From Allobosea sp. OK403 (GTDB lineage: Bacteria > Pseudomonadota > Alphaproteobacteria > Rhizobiales > Beijerinckiaceae), in contig NZ_FOQV01000003.1 in the NCBI RefSeq assembly GCF_900113835.1, positions 982,176-1,046,175 on the forward strand: 64,000 nt of DNA, in the 5' to 3' direction. The notes under the pieces were generated by a model, which saw nothing but the letters and a program-made list of their open reading frames with translations, did no database searches and was not told the origin of the DNA. Position numbers and translations under genes: made by a program. Each line of letters begins with the position of its first letter. Within the stretch, counting starts at the first letter, position 1. Below, piece by piece: positions 9,175 through 21,152 of the stretch.

Positions 9175-10038
9175 ATGCTCGACCGTACCGCGATCCTCAC
9201 CCTCTCCTGCCCGAACCGCCCCGGCATCGTCGCCGCCGTCTCGACCCTGCTGTTCGAGGCCGGCTGCAACATCCTCGATGCCCAGCAATTCGACGACACC
9301 GAGACCGGCCGCTTCTTCATGCGTGTCGTCTTCAACCGTCTCGATGACGGGCAACAGCCGGCGGCAATCGCCGCCTCGGTCGACGATTTGGCCAAGCGCT
9401 TTGGTATGGCCTTCACGCTGCGCGAGCGCGGAGCGAAGAAGCGCGTCATGCTGCTGGTCTCAAAATTCGACCATTGCCTGACCGATTTGCTTTATCGCTG
9501 GCGCATCGGCGAATTGCCGATGGAGATCACTGGCATCGTCTCAAATCACGGCCGCGACAGCATCGCCTCGACCGATATCGGAGATTTGCCGTTCCATCAC
9601 TTGCCGGTGACGCGCCAGATCAAGATGGAACAGGAGGCCGAAATCTGGCGCTTGGTCCAGGAAACCAAGACCGATCTTGTGGTGCTCGCGCGCTATATGC
9701 AGATCCTGTCTGACGGTTTCTCGGCCAAGCTTCTCGGCCGCTGCATCAATATTCATCACTCCTTCCTGCCCGGCTTCAAGGGCGCCAAGCCCTATCACCA
9801 GGCCCATGAGCGCGGCGTGAAGCTGATCGGGGCGACGGCGCACTACGTCACGCCCGATCTCGATGAAGGCCCAATTATCGAGCAGGACGTCGAGCGCATC
9901 TCGCATCGCGATACGCCCGACGATCTCGTCCGCAAGGGCCGCGACATCGAACGGCGCGTGCTTGCCCGCGCCGTCCTCCATCATTTGGAGGATCGCGTCA
10001 TCCTCAATGGCAAGAAGACCGTCGTCTTCACCGACTGA
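9175..10038 (+). CDS. purU: Formyltetrahydrofolate deformylase
   Basis: A 287-residue enzyme that hydrolyses 10-formyl-THF to formate and THF. An ACT domain fills about 5-85 ([15 protein letters not shown]). The formyltransferase-like domain follows, with the catalytic triad Asn192-His194 ([11 protein letters not shown]) and Asp230 (TPDLDEGPI). PurU commonly follows soxBDAG: the oxidase loads C1 units on THF, and PurU drains the pool and regenerates THF. The gap to soxG is 97 bases, with a small GC hairpin at 9151-9167 just before the start. Confidence 0.95.
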   Translation: MLDRTAILTLSCPNRPGIVAAVSTLLFEAGCNILDAQQFDDTETGRFFMRVVFNRLDDGQQPAAIAASVDDLAKRFGMAFTLRERGAKKRVMLLVSKFDHCLTDLLYRWRIGELPMEITGIVSNHGRDSIASTDIGDLPFHHLPVTRQIKMEQEAEIWRLVQETKTDLVVLARYMQILSDGFSAKLLGRCINIHHSFLPGFKGAKPYHQAHERGVKLIGATAHYVTPDLDEGPIIEQDVERISHRDTPDDLVRKGRDIERRVLARAVLHHLEDRVILNGKKTVVFTD

Positions 10039-10249
10039 ACGGCATAAAATTGCGCCGCCCGAGCTCATCGCGAACGTATCGCAGCGTTCCGCGCAAGCGA
10101 TGACATGCGCGCGCCGCGCGGTGGAAGCGTCCTCAGCATCCACCGCTGCGCTGCACGGTTGACGCATCGATTGGCACATGCCTTGCTCAGGGCGATCGGG
10201 GAAAGAGCGGTGCGGTAAGCGCCGCCTGTCGATTTCTGTCGCTTGAAGT

Positions 10250-10254
10250 GGAGG
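10250..10254 (+). promoter_or_regulatory. Ribosome-binding site that sets the binding-protein start
   Basis: GGAGG ends six bases before the ATG at 10261. An in-frame ATG at 10243 would place its own codon upstream of this site, so 10261 is the better start. Confidence 0.75.
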
Positions 10255-10260
10255 TTACGA

Positions 10261-12051
10261 ATGAAAGATCATGATCTGCGACGACTGATCGAGGGGATCA
10301 AGACCGGTAGCCTGTCGCGGCGATCCTTCATCAAGAAGGCGGCGACTGTCGGCCTGGCAGCTCCCTTCGCGAACCAACTGCTTGGATTCAACGGCGTCGC
10401 GATGGCGCAGAACGCCACCATTGAATACAAGCCGACCAAGGCTGGCGGCGGTGGGCCGCTCAAGATCCTGCTCTGGCAGGCGCCGACGCTGCTGAACCCG
10501 CATTTCGCCAGCGGCACCAAGGACCAGATCGCCTCGCGCATCTTCTTCGAGCCGCTGGCCGGCTGGGACAAGGAGGGCAACCTGATCCCGCAGCTCGCGG
10601 CCGAGACCCCGAGCAAGGCCAATGGCGGTCTTTCCGCCGACGGCAAGGAAGTGACCTGGAAGCTGAAGCCTGGCGTGAAGTGGCATGACGGCAAGCCGTT
10701 CACGGCCGACGACGTCGTCTTCACCTGGGAATACGCCAAGGATCCGGCGACCGCCGCCTACACCACCGGCTCCTACAAGGACATCACGGTCCAGAAGATC
10801 GACGACCTGACCATCAAGGTCATCTTCAAGGAGGCCACGCCGTTCTGGGCCGATCCCTTCGTCGGCACGGCCGGCCAGATCCTGCCGAAGCATCATTTCG
10901 CCGATTATGTCGGCGCCAAGTCGCGCGACGCGCCGGCCAACCTCAAGCCGATCGGTACCGGTCCCTATAAATTCGTCGACTTCAAGCCGGGCGACATTCT
11001 CACCGGGGAGCGCTTCACCGACTACCACGTCAAGAACCAGCCGCATTTCGACACGCTCGAAGTGAAGGGCGGCGGTGACGCGGTCTCGGCGGCGCGCGCC
11101 GTGTTGCAGACCGGCGAATTCGACTATGCCTGGAACCTGCAGGTCGAGGACGAGGTCCTCAAGCGCATGGAGACCGGCGGCCGCGGCAAGATCAGCGCCG
11201 TCGCATCCGGCGACATCGAGTTCATCATCCTCAACACCACCGATCCGTGGACCGAGGTCGATGGCGAGCGCTCGAGCGTCAAGACCAAGCACCCGACGCT
11301 GTCAGACCCGAAGGTGCGCGAGGCGATCAACCTGCTGATCGACCGCGACTCGATCCAGAAGTTCATCTATGGCCGCGGCGGCATCGCCACGGCGAGCTTC
11401 GTGAACGAGCCGAAAATGTTCAAGTCGCAGAAGCTCAAATACGAGTTCAGCGTCGACAAGGCGAACAAGATCCTCGACGACGCAGGCTATAAGCGCGGCG
11501 CGGACGGCATCCGTGAAAAGGATGGCAAGAAGCTGAAATACGTCTACCAGACCTCGATCAACGCCCCGCGCCAGAAGACCCAGGCCATCATCAAGCAGGC
11601 CTGCCAGCGCGCCGGCATCGAGCTGGAGCTGAAGTCGGTCACCGCCTCGGTGTTCTTCTCGTCGGATGTCGCCAACCCCGACACCTACACCAAGCTCTAT
11701 GTCGACATCGAGATGTACACCACGACACAGCCGCAGCCCGATCCGGAGCGCTTCCTCAACCAGTTCACCACCGAGGAGATCGCCAACAAGGAGAACAAGT
11801 GGCTCGGCCGCAACGTCTCGCGCTACTCCGACCCGGCCGCGGACGCGGCCTTCAAGGCCGCCCAGAAGGAGCTCGATCCGGCCAAGCGCGCAGCGCTCTT
11901 GATCAAGGTCAACGAGATCTTCTGCGAGGCGAATGTGATCCTGCCACTGCTGTCGCGCACCCGCGTCGCCGCGTCCGTGCATAATCTCGTGCATGATCAC
12001 AGCGGCTGGGACGTCGACACCTGGAACCTCGCGGCCTGGTATCGTAGCTGA
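10261..12051 (+). CDS. Peptide-type ABC transporter substrate-binding protein (Tat)
   Basis: A 596-residue family-5 extracellular solute-binding protein. The N-terminus carries a twin-arginine motif (SRRSFIKKAA at about 19-28) followed by a hydrophobic segment and a likely cleavage after AMA near residue 46, so it should be exported folded by Tat. The lobe motifs FEPLAGWDKEGNLIPQLA and WKLKPGVKWHDGKPFTADD are typical of dipeptide/oligopeptide-binding proteins. It heads a five-component importer with the three genes that follow. The ligand cannot be predicted; opines, peptides and other organic nitrogen compounds are all possible. Confidence 0.9.
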   Translation: MKDHDLRRLIEGIKTGSLSRRSFIKKAATVGLAAPFANQLLGFNGVAMAQNATIEYKPTKAGGGGPLKILLWQAPTLLNPHFASGTKDQIASRIFFEPLAGWDKEGNLIPQLAAETPSKANGGLSADGKEVTWKLKPGVKWHDGKPFTADDVVFTWEYAKDPATAAYTTGSYKDITVQKIDDLTIKVIFKEATPFWADPFVGTAGQILPKHHFADYVGAKSRDAPANLKPIGTGPYKFVDFKPGDILTGERFTDYHVKNQPHFDTLEVKGGGDAVSAARAVLQTGEFDYAWNLQVEDEVLKRMETGGRGKISAVASGDIEFIILNTTDPWTEVDGERSSVKTKHPTLSDPKVREAINLLIDRDSIQKFIYGRGGIATASFVNEPKMFKSQKLKYEFSVDKANKILDDAGYKRGADGIREKDGKKLKYVYQTSINAPRQKTQAIIKQACQRAGIELELKSVTASVFFSSDVANPDTYTKLYVDIEMYTTTQPQPDPERFLNQFTTEEIANKENKWLGRNVSRYSDPAADAAFKAAQKELDPAKRAALLIKVNEIFCEANVILPLLSRTRVAASVHNLVHDHSGWDVDTWNLAAWYRS

Positions 12052-12095
12052 GACCCTGGTCCTTCGCGCAGCTAGCGCTTCGTGAAGGGCCTGTT

Positions 12096-12131
12096 CGCCG
12101 CCTGCAGGCACCAGCGTGCTCGCAGGCGGCG
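12096..12131 (+). other. Stable hairpin between binding-protein and permease genes
   Basis: CGCCGCCTGC (12096-12105) is perfectly complementary to GCAGGCGGCG (12122-12131), with a 16-base loop. It lies in the 127-base gap after the binding-protein gene. Such hairpins often protect the upstream message from 3' decay or thin out transcription, so that the binding protein is made in excess over the membrane parts. No U-run follows, so it is unlikely to be a full terminator. Confidence 0.7.
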
Positions 12132-12178
12132 AGCCATTTTCGTCCGCGGACCAACCGCGTGCTCACAGAGACCGTTTC

Positions 12179-13138
12179 ATGGCCAGTTATTTGCTCCGGC
12201 GCCTGTTGATCGCCATTCCCAGCCTGCTCGGGATCAGCCTTATCCTGTTCACGGTGCTTGCAATGGCGCCGGGCGATCCATTCTCGGAAATGGCGACCAA
12301 TCCGAACGTGCCGCCTGAGGTACGCGAGGCGCTGCGTGCCAGCTTCGGCCTCAACGATCCCATCATGGTGCGCTATCTGCGCTGGCTGACATCGATGATG
12401 CAGGGCGACTGGGGCTTCTCCTTCGCCAGCCGCATCAATGTCGACAAGCTGATCCTGCAGCGCGTGCCGACCACCCTCTTCGTCGTCGGCTCCTCGCAGA
12501 TCCTGGCGCTGTTGATCGCGTTGCCTGTCGGCATCTATGCCGCGACGCGGCCCTATTCGGTGTTCGACCAGATCGCCAACACGCTCGCCTTCGTCGGTTT
12601 CTCGCTGCCGACCTTCTTCACCGGCCTGCTCTTCATCCTGGTCTTCTCGGTGGCGCTGGACTGGTTCCCCTTCGTGTATCGCTCCGACATCGCCGCCACG
12701 GGCTGGCGCTGGTACTGGGAGATGTTCCGCCAGGCGATCATGCCGATCATGGTGCTCGGCCTGTTCCAGGCGGCCTCCTACACGCGCTATGTCCGCTCGG
12801 CGGTGCTCGACGTCATCCGGCTGGATTACGTCACCACAGCCCGCGCCAAGGGCCTGAGCGAGAGGAAAGTGACGCTTCGCCACATCACACGCAATGCGCT
12901 GATCCCGGTCGTCACGCTCGTCGCCCTGCAGATGCCGGCCGTGTTCGGCGGCGCCATCGTCACCGAGCAGATCTTTCGCATTCCAGGCATCGGCTCGCTG
13001 CTGATCGACGCGATCCTCGCCAATGACACACCGGTGATCATGGCTGTGACCTTCGTCTTCGCCTGCCTCGTCGTCATCTTCAATCTCATCGCGGATCTTC
13101 TTTATGGCTGGCTCGACCCTCGCATCTCCTTCAGCTGA
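12179..13138 (+). CDS. Peptide-type ABC transporter permease (DppB-like)
   Basis: A 319-residue membrane protein starting MASYLLRRLLIAIPSLLG, the usual N-terminus of DppB-type permeases. Several membrane helices are evident, and the cytoplasmic EAA-like loop is seen as DYVTTARAKGLSERKV. I use the ATG at 12179 because the helix-forming N-terminus begins there; the frame is open upstream through the hairpin. It overlaps the next permease by 35 bases, which indicates coupling. Confidence 0.92.
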   Translation: MASYLLRRLLIAIPSLLGISLILFTVLAMAPGDPFSEMATNPNVPPEVREALRASFGLNDPIMVRYLRWLTSMMQGDWGFSFASRINVDKLILQRVPTTLFVVGSSQILALLIALPVGIYAATRPYSVFDQIANTLAFVGFSLPTFFTGLLFILVFSVALDWFPFVYRSDIAATGWRWYWEMFRQAIMPIMVLGLFQAASYTRYVRSAVLDVIRLDYVTTARAKGLSERKVTLRHITRNALIPVVTLVALQMPAVFGGAIVTEQIFRIPGIGSLLIDAILANDTPVIMAVTFVFACLVVIFNLIADLLYGWLDPRISFS

Positions 13139-14045
13139 ACCCGTGGTGGTACCAGCGAAAACGAGCGCTGCGGTCTCGCCGGGGCGCGAGACCTGGCGGC
13201 GTTTCCGCCGCCACCGGCTCGCCATGGCGAGCTCGGTCGTGCTCGCCATATTGGTGCTCGGTGTCGTCATCGGCCCCTGGCTCTGGCCGATTGCGATCAA
13301 CGACATCGACTTCTCGGCCCAGCTCCAGACCCCGTCCTGGGCCCATCCCTTCGGGACCGACGATCTCGGCCAGGACATTCTGGCGCGGATGATCTATGGC
13401 GGCCGCATCTCGCTCGCCGTCGGCCTCGCGGCCATGTTCGTCGCCACCTTCGTCGGCGTCGTCGTCGGCGCGCTGGCGGGCATGTCGCGCCGCTATGTCG
13501 ACTCCTTCCTGATGTGGGTGACCGACCTGTTCCTGTCGCTGCCGCAGCTGCCGCTGCTGCTGCTCGTGATCTATCTCTTCCGCGAGCAGCTCAAGGCGGC
13601 CTTCGGCGTCGAGGGCGGCGTCTTCGTGCTGATCGTCATCGTCATCGGCGGGCTGAAATGGATGCCCGTGGCGCGGCTGGTGCGCGCCCAGTTCATGTCG
13701 CTGCGCGAGAAGGAGTTCGTCGAGGCGGCGCGCGCGCAGGGCGCGACCAAGTTCCGGCAGATGGTCCACCACATCCTGCCGAACGCGCTCGGCCCCGTGA
13801 TCGTGGCGGCGACCATCGAGGTTTCCTCCGCGATCATCGCGGAATCAACGCTCTCCTTCCTCGGACTGGGCTTCCCGCCCGACATCCCGACCTGGGGACG
13901 CCTGCTCTTCGACGCCAAGGACCATCTCGATTCCGCCCCGCACTGGGCTCTGTTCCCCGGTGCTGCGATCTTCCTCACCGTGCTCTCGATCAACTTCATC
14001 GGCGACGGCCTGCGCGACGCGCTCGATCCGCGCCGCGTCATCTGA
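13104..14045 (+). CDS. Peptide-type ABC transporter permease (DppC-like)
   Basis: A 313-residue permease with the cytoplasmic N-terminus and REtWRRFRRHRLAMAS entry of the DppC group. It has six or so helices and an EAA loop (EFVEAARAQGATKFRQM). HPFGTDDLGQDILARMIYG is the conserved periplasmic segment. It pairs with the preceding permease to form the channel. The start overlaps the end of that gene; a start slightly downstream is possible because the first ~30 residues are not conserved in kind. Confidence 0.92.
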   Translation: MAGSTLASPSAEPVVVPAKTSAAVSPGRETWRRFRRHRLAMASSVVLAILVLGVVIGPWLWPIAINDIDFSAQLQTPSWAHPFGTDDLGQDILARMIYGGRISLAVGLAAMFVATFVGVVVGALAGMSRRYVDSFLMWVTDLFLSLPQLPLLLLVIYLFREQLKAAFGVEGGVFVLIVIVIGGLKWMPVARLVRAQFMSLREKEFVEAARAQGATKFRQMVHHILPNALGPVIVAATIEVSSAIIAESTLSFLGLGFPPDIPTWGRLLFDAKDHLDSAPHWALFPGAAIFLTVLSINFIGDGLRDALDPRRVI

Positions 14046-14069
14046 CACAAACCTTAGAAGGCACCCCTC

Positions 14070-15923
<1,854 letters not shown>

Positions 15924-16151
15924 GCTTTCTGAGCTCCGTGAAGAACAGAAGCCCGCGGCAGCGATGCCGCGGGCTTCTTGTTGGCTTGGAGCAGCGGCCC
16001 GCAAAGTGGGAAGCGGCTTTCGGGATAGGCCGATGCAAGATCAAAATCCGCCTGCCGTCCGGAGCTTCGCCCTCGGGTTCGACCTTTGGTCGGCCCAAAG
16101 ATAAACGCCGCGAAGAGCCGTGAAGGACGGCAAGCCTCCTGCGCTGAACCG
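15924..16151. other. Gap between importer operon and ugd, with a decayed repeat
   Basis: Besides the terminator, the part around 15999-16040 (AAAGTGGGAAGCGG...) resembles a degraded copy of family A. Nothing looks coding. Confidence 0.4.
15947..15978 (+). terminator. Terminator-like hairpin after the peptide importer
   Basis: A perfect 14-base stem (15947-15960 with 15965-15978) around a GCGA loop, followed by TGTTGG. The U-tract is weak, but stem strength and position 24 bases after the last gene support a terminator. Because the arms are perfect it could also serve the opposite strand, where ugd ends at 16152. Confidence 0.8.
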
Positions 16152-17456
16152 TCAGGCGCCGCGGCCGATGCCGTGATAGGTGAAGCCCAGCGCCTTCATC
16201 TCCTGGGGCCGGTAGATGTTGCGCAGGTCGACCACGACCGGGCTCTTCAGGGACGCCTTGACGCGCTTCAGATCGAGCGCGCGGAAGGCGTTCCACTCGG
16301 TGATGATCACCAAGGCGTCAGCCCCCTCGATACAATCATAAGGCCCCTCGGCGAAGCCGACATTCAGAACCTGGCGCGCCTGCTCCATGCTCTCGGGGTC
16401 ATAGGCGATGACCTCCGCGCCTGCCGCCTGCAAGGCCGGAATGATGTCGAGGGAGGGCGCATCGCGCATATCGTCGGTGTTGGGCTTGAAGGCCAGCCCC
16501 AGCACGGCGATGCGCTTGCCGGCGACCGAGCCGCCGCAAGCCGCGATGATCTTCTCGGCCATGCGCTTCTTGCGCCTGCCGTTGACCTCGACCACCGTCT
16601 CGATCAGGCGGGTCGGGCTCTTCGCGTCCTGGGCGGTCTTGACCAGCGCGAGCGTATCCTTCGGGAAGCAGGAGCCGCCATAGCCGGGGCCGGCATGGAG
16701 GAATTTCGCGCCGATGCGATTATCGAGGCCGATGCCGCGCGCCACGTCCTGTACATCGGCGTCGAGCTTCTCGCAGAGATCTGCCATCTCGTTGATGAAG
16801 GTGATCTTCATCGCGAGGAAGGCGTTGGCGGCGTATTTGATCAATTCCGAGGTCCGGCGGCTGACGAAGAGCAGCGGGCCCTGGTTGATGTAGAGCGGGC
16901 GGTAGATCTCGGTCATGACATAGCGGGCATGATCGCTGTCGGTGCCGATGACGATCCGGTCAGGGCGCTTGAAATCCTCGATCGCCGCGCCCTCGCGCAG
17001 GAATTCGGGGTTGGAGACGACGCTGATATTGGCCCCGGGTCGGACCTCGCGCAGAATCCGCTCGACCTCGTCGCCGGTGCCGACCGGCACCGTCGATTTG
17101 GTGACGATGACGGCGTTCTCCGCCGCGAGCACGGCGATCTCACGGGTCGCCTCATAGACATAGGTCAGATCGGCATGGCCGTCGCCGCGACGCGTCGGAG
17201 TGCCGACCGCGACGAAGATCGCATCGGCATCGCGCGCCGCCTCCGTGAGATCGGTGGTGAAGGAGAGACGCCCGGCGCGCATATTCGCCTCGAGCATCGT
17301 ATCGAGACCCGGCTCGAAGATCGGCACCTCGCCGTTCTTCAGCCGCGCGATCTTGGCCGGATCCTTGTCGACACAGACCACGTCATGGCCGAAATCGGCG
17401 AAGCAGACACCCGAAACAAGGCCGACATAGCCCGACCCCACCATGACAAGGCGCAT
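16152..17456 (-). CDS. ugd: UDP-glucose 6-dehydrogenase
   Basis: A 434-residue enzyme that oxidises UDP-glucose twice to UDP-glucuronate using NAD. The N-terminal Rossmann motif GSGYVGLVSG is at 7-16 and the catalytic Cys263 lies in YGGSCFPKD. The C-terminal domain ends normally. Family length is about 430-440. UDP-glucuronate feeds acidic polysaccharides, which fits the polysaccharide region that starts at 20 kb, though nadE lies between. It is transcribed toward the terminator at 15947-15978. Confidence 0.95.
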   Translation of the reverse strand: MRLVMVGSGYVGLVSGVCFADFGHDVVCVDKDPAKIARLKNGEVPIFEPGLDTMLEANMRAGRLSFTTDLTEAARDADAIFVAVGTPTRRGDGHADLTYVYEATREIAVLAAENAVIVTKSTVPVGTGDEVERILREVRPGANISVVSNPEFLREGAAIEDFKRPDRIVIGTDSDHARYVMTEIYRPLYINQGPLLFVSRRTSELIKYAANAFLAMKITFINEMADLCEKLDADVQDVARGIGLDNRIGAKFLHAGPGYGGSCFPKDTLALVKTAQDAKSPTRLIETVVEVNGRRKKRMAEKIIAACGGSVAGKRIAVLGLAFKPNTDDMRDAPSLDIIPALQAAGAEVIAYDPESMEQARQVLNVGFAEGPYDCIEGADALVIITEWNAFRALDLKRVKASLKSPVVVDLRNIYRPQEMKALGFTYHGIGRGA

Positions 17457-17620
17457 CCACCATCTCCCAAACGCCGCGCACCGGTCAGTCCCGGCTGCCG
17501 GTCAGAATTTCCAAGCGGTCTAGCATTGCGCTGCACAAGGGCAAAGCGCGCGCAGCCGAAAGCGCTCCACTCAGGAGAGCTACCCTGATCGGCGCTCAGC
17601 GAGCGCGCCATCAGCAGGCA

Positions 17621-19657
17621 TTACGGAATGCGTTCGAGATCCAAGAGCCAGGCAGCGGCTGATGCATCGCTCGGCGCCCGCCAATCCCCACGCGGCGAGA
17701 GTGAACCGCCCGAAGATACTTTCGGGCCATTGGGCACGGCCGAGCGCTTGAACTGGCTGGTCTCGAAGAAGCGCCGCACGAAGACGGTGAGCCAGCGCTT
17801 GATCGTCGGCAGGTCATAGGCGACGCGCTTGTCCGCCTCGATATTGGGTGGCCAGTCGCCGCGCGCCGCATCCGACCAGGCGTGGTGCGAGAGGAACGCG
17901 ACCTTGCTCGGCCGGAAACCGAAGCGGGTGATGTAGAACAGGTTGAAGTCCTGCAGCGCATAGGGGCCGACGAAATCCTCGGTCCTCTGACTCGGTCCGT
18001 CGCCCTCGCCCGGCACGAGCTCCGGCGAGATCTCGGTCGCAAGGATGTCCAGCATCACGGCCGAGGCCTCCGCACCGAAGCGCTGCGATTGCGCCACCCA
18101 GCGGATCAGATGCTGGATCAGGGTCTTCGAGACCGAACCGTTGACGTTGTAATGGGACATATGGTCGCCGACGCCATAGGTGCACCAGCCAAGTGCCAGT
18201 TCCGAGAGATCGCCCGTGCCGAGCACGAGCCCGTTATTCTGGTTGGCGAGGCGGAACAGGACGGAGGTGCGCGCGCCCGCCTGCACGTTCTCGAAGGTGA
18301 TGTCGTAGACGGGCTCGCCCTTGGCGAAGGGGTGACCGATATCGACCAGCATCTGCCGGCAGGCCGGCGTCATGTCGATTTCCTGCGCGGAGACACCGAG
18401 TGCCGTCATCAATCGCCAGGCATTGGCCTTGGTGCCCTTGCTCGTGGCGAAAGCCGGCAAGGTGTAGGCGAGGATGTTGCTGCGCGGCAGACCGAGCGCA
18501 TCGAAGGTCTGCGCGGCGACGATCAGCGCCTGCGTCGAATCGAGGCCTCCCGAGACACCGATGACGATCTTCTCGACGCGCGCGCTCTCCAGCCGCTTGC
18601 GCAGGCCATGCGACTGGATGTTGTAGGCCTCGAAGCAGAGCTCGTTCAGTCGCACATCATCATTCGGCACGAAGGGGAAGCGCTCGATCGTGCGCTCCAG
18701 GCCGAGATCGGAGACGCGATCGGGAGCGAGCTCGAAGCTGACAATGCGGAAGTTCAGCCGGTCGCGCAGCGCATCGGCATTATCGCCAAAGGTGTTCTGG
18801 CGGATGCGGTCCATCACCAACCGCTCGAGATCGATATCGGCGACGATGAGCTGCGGCTCGGCGGCGAAGCGCTCGGCCTCGGCCATCAGCACCCCGCTCT
18901 CATAGATCATCGCCTGGCCGTCCCAGGCGAGATCGGTGGTGGACTCACCTGGCCCCGCCGCGGAATAGGCATAGGCCGCAATGCACCGACCAGAATGGGC
19001 CTTGCACAAGGCATGGCGCCAGTCGGACTTGCCGATGGTGACATTGCTGGCGGAGAGATTGAGCAGCACGGTCGCGCCGGCCAGCGCCGCAAACGAGCTC
19101 GGCGGCACCGGCGTCCAGACGTCCTCGCAGATCTCCATATGGATCGTGAAATCGGCGACATCAGCAGCCTTCAACAGGATGTCCGTGCCGAAGGGCACAT
19201 CCTGGCCGCAGAGCACGACGCTTTCCACCGCCGCCCGCTCGCCCGAGGCGAACTGCCGGCGCTCATAGAATTCACGGTAGTTCGGCAGATAGGTCTTCGG
19301 CACGGCGGCAAGGATGCGGCCGCGATGGATCGCAATCGCGCAGTTGAACAGCCGCCCGTCAATACGCAGCGGCGCGCCGACGACGGCGACAGGCTGCAGC
19401 GACCGGCTCTCCTCAACCAGCACCCCAAGCGCCGCCAGCACCGCATCGAGCAGCGCGTTCTGCTGCAGAAGATCGTCGATCGCATAGGCGCTGATGCCGA
19501 GTTCGGGAAACAGCGCAAGCGAAGCGCCCTGCGCGTCGGCGCGACGCAGCAGACGAACCGTCTCGGCGACATTGAAGGCGGGATCGGCGACCTTCAGCCG
19601 CGGCGCGGCGCAGGCTATACGCACGAAGCCATGCGTGTGGATGTTGAAGAAACTCAT
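17621..19657 (-). CDS. nadE: Glutamine-dependent NAD+ synthetase
   Basis: A 678-residue two-domain enzyme: an N-terminal nitrilase-type glutaminase (about 1-290) and a C-terminal ammonia-dependent synthetase. Glutaminase landmarks are [10 protein letters not shown] (Glu), [12 protein letters not shown] (Lys) and EICEDVWTP (Cys). The ATP-pyrophosphatase loop [11 protein letters not shown] is near residue 365. It converts deamido-NAD to NAD. I start at 19657 ([11 protein letters not shown]), where the conserved N-terminus begins, although the frame is open for 30 codons upstream. Confidence 0.95.
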   Translation of the reverse strand: MSFFNIHTHGFVRIACAAPRLKVADPAFNVAETVRLLRRADAQGASLALFPELGISAYAIDDLLQQNALLDAVLAALGVLVEESRSLQPVAVVGAPLRIDGRLFNCAIAIHRGRILAAVPKTYLPNYREFYERRQFASGERAAVESVVLCGQDVPFGTDILLKAADVADFTIHMEICEDVWTPVPPSSFAALAGATVLLNLSASNVTIGKSDWRHALCKAHSGRCIAAYAYSAAGPGESTTDLAWDGQAMIYESGVLMAEAERFAAEPQLIVADIDLERLVMDRIRQNTFGDNADALRDRLNFRIVSFELAPDRVSDLGLERTIERFPFVPNDDVRLNELCFEAYNIQSHGLRKRLESARVEKIVIGVSGGLDSTQALIVAAQTFDALGLPRSNILAYTLPAFATSKGTKANAWRLMTALGVSAQEIDMTPACRQMLVDIGHPFAKGEPVYDITFENVQAGARTSVLFRLANQNNGLVLGTGDLSELALGWCTYGVGDHMSHYNVNGSVSKTLIQHLIRWVAQSQRFGAEASAVMLDILATEISPELVPGEGDGPSQRTEDFVGPYALQDFNLFYITRFGFRPSKVAFLSHHAWSDAARGDWPPNIEADKRVAYDLPTIKRWLTVFVRRFFETSQFKRSAVPNGPKVSSGGSLSPRGDWRAPSDASAAAWLLDLERIP

Positions 19658-20023
19658 CGCCGATCCAATCCGCCAAGGTGGAGCGTCCAAGGCCGAGTGT
19701 CTTATCGCGCAGGCGGTGTAGGGCGAGCAAGGGCAGTAGCCGCCCATTATCGTGCGTCGCGCTAAGCGGCCGTGCCGGAGTGTCTGTCGATCGTGGACGC
19801 GACGGGCAATTCAAGTGGCGCAAAGAGCGGCATTGGTCGTTAGCGCTGACTGCGCACTCCATACCAGCCTCGCTTTCACCCGAGGCCGCGAAGGGTTGAT
19901 GAGAGGCACTCGTCACCTCCAGGCGAACACGCCCTCGCCGTCCTCAATGCGTGGCGCGGCAAGGTTGATGTCGCGTAGCGGATGCGGATATGGCGTAGTG
20001 CCCTCGACAAGGATGACGGCAGA
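19658..20023. other. Divergent intergenic region, nadE / glycosyltransferase
   Basis: A 366-base stretch between the divergent nadE and glycosyltransferase genes. It must contain at least one promoter on each strand, but I see no clear consensus boxes, repeat or hairpin. It marks the left border of the polysaccharide region. Confidence 0.4.
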
Positions 20024-20929
20024 ATGACACCGCAAGAGGTGGAGAAGAGAGGCGGCCGGGCCTGCGCGGCGGTGGTATTGTATCACCCGGACACGGTCTT
20101 GCTCGCGCATCAAGCCGAGGGGCTGCGCGGGTGCACCCTTTTCGCCTTTGCCAACGGGCCCGTGAATTCCGATGCCATTGCAGCCCTGGCGCCGACCGAT
20201 CTGCGGCTGATATCCAGCCCGGAGAATGTCGGCCTGGGACGAGGCCTGAATGCCGTGATGGACGCGGCTGCAGCGCAGGGCTTCACCCATGTGATGCTGC
20301 TCGATCAGGACAGCGAGCCCCCGGCCGGCATTCTCGAAACCCTGACCGAGCGCTCCCTCGCGCTGGAGCGTCAGGGCGACATGATTGCCGTTCTGGCCCC
20401 TCGCCTCGTCCCGCCGCAGGAGGGTTTCTACAAGCAAATCCGCTATGAATGGCGCGGCAAGACCGGCGCCGGCGGCCTTGCCGCAGTCGATTTCGCGCCA
20501 ACCTCCGGCTCGCTGGTCAGCGTCGCCGCCTATCAGGCGATCGGCCCCTTCAGGGATGACTTCTTCATTGCCGGCATCGACGTCGAATGGGGCTTCCGGG
20601 CCTGGGATCGCGGCTGGGGATCCTATGTCGCAACCGATCTTACGGTCCCGCATCGGTGGGGGGAAAGCGTCGGCCAGGACGAGCTGAGCAAGCCTCAAAT
20701 CCTGCGGCATACGCCGATCCGCAACTACTACTACGCCCGCAATGTGATCGCGGCTGCGCGGCTGCGCCATGTGCCGCTGGGTTGGCGGATCAAATCATGC
20801 GCAGGGCTCGTTGCCCAGATCAGCCTGCTCGCCCTCAAAGGTCCACCCGGGTCGCTACGCCCAGTCCGCGCCGGGATCATCGATGGTTTCAGGGGCCGGC
20901 TTGGCCCAGCCCCCGCGGGCGTGGCTTGA
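20024..20929 (+). CDS. Family 2 glycosyltransferase, rhamnosyltransferase-like
   Basis: A 301-residue GT2 protein. N-terminal AAVVLYHPD and the ENVGLGRGLN stretch, then the LLDQDSEP nucleotide/metal site, match the group that includes RfbF-type rhamnosyltransferases. A charged-aromatic C-terminal segment (IRNYYYARN) is typical of this group. Being next to rmlBCDA supports dTDP-L-rhamnose as donor, but that is inference. I start at 20024 rather than an upstream in-frame codon because the sequence before it is not conserved in kind. Confidence 0.8.
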   Translation: MTPQEVEKRGGRACAAVVLYHPDTVLLAHQAEGLRGCTLFAFANGPVNSDAIAALAPTDLRLISSPENVGLGRGLNAVMDAAAAQGFTHVMLLDQDSEPPAGILETLTERSLALERQGDMIAVLAPRLVPPQEGFYKQIRYEWRGKTGAGGLAAVDFAPTSGSLVSVAAYQAIGPFRDDFFIAGIDVEWGFRAWDRGWGSYVATDLTVPHRWGESVGQDELSKPQILRHTPIRNYYYARNVIAAARLRHVPLGWRIKSCAGLVAQISLLALKGPPGSLRPVRAGIIDGFRGRLGPAPAGVA

Positions 20930-21152
20930 ACGCGCACTGACGTGTCGCTTCGAGCCGGCAATCGCTTACGCCCTCAGCCAAAGCACGATCGTGCCTTGAT
21001 CGATGGCCGACAGAATGACCGCGCGGATAGAAGCGCAGAACGTCCGATACCGACCGCGGCGACGGCAAATGCTTGACAGATCATAGGGGGGCTGTTTCTT
21101 CCCTGCGCCTGATGGCGTGTAATCCACACTCGGCCCCCCGGAGCGAAACGGC

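Noticed and set aside
16086..17588. A 500-codon plus-strand frame opposite ugd
   Set aside because: ugd on the minus strand has every expected motif; the opposite frame shows none.
17882..19765. A 627-codon plus-strand frame opposite nadE
   Set aside because: nadE has both active sites in order; this frame is a composition-driven shadow.
21073..21078. TTGACA as -35 box for rmlB
   Set aside because: The box is perfect, but no acceptable -10 lies 16-18 bases further on.
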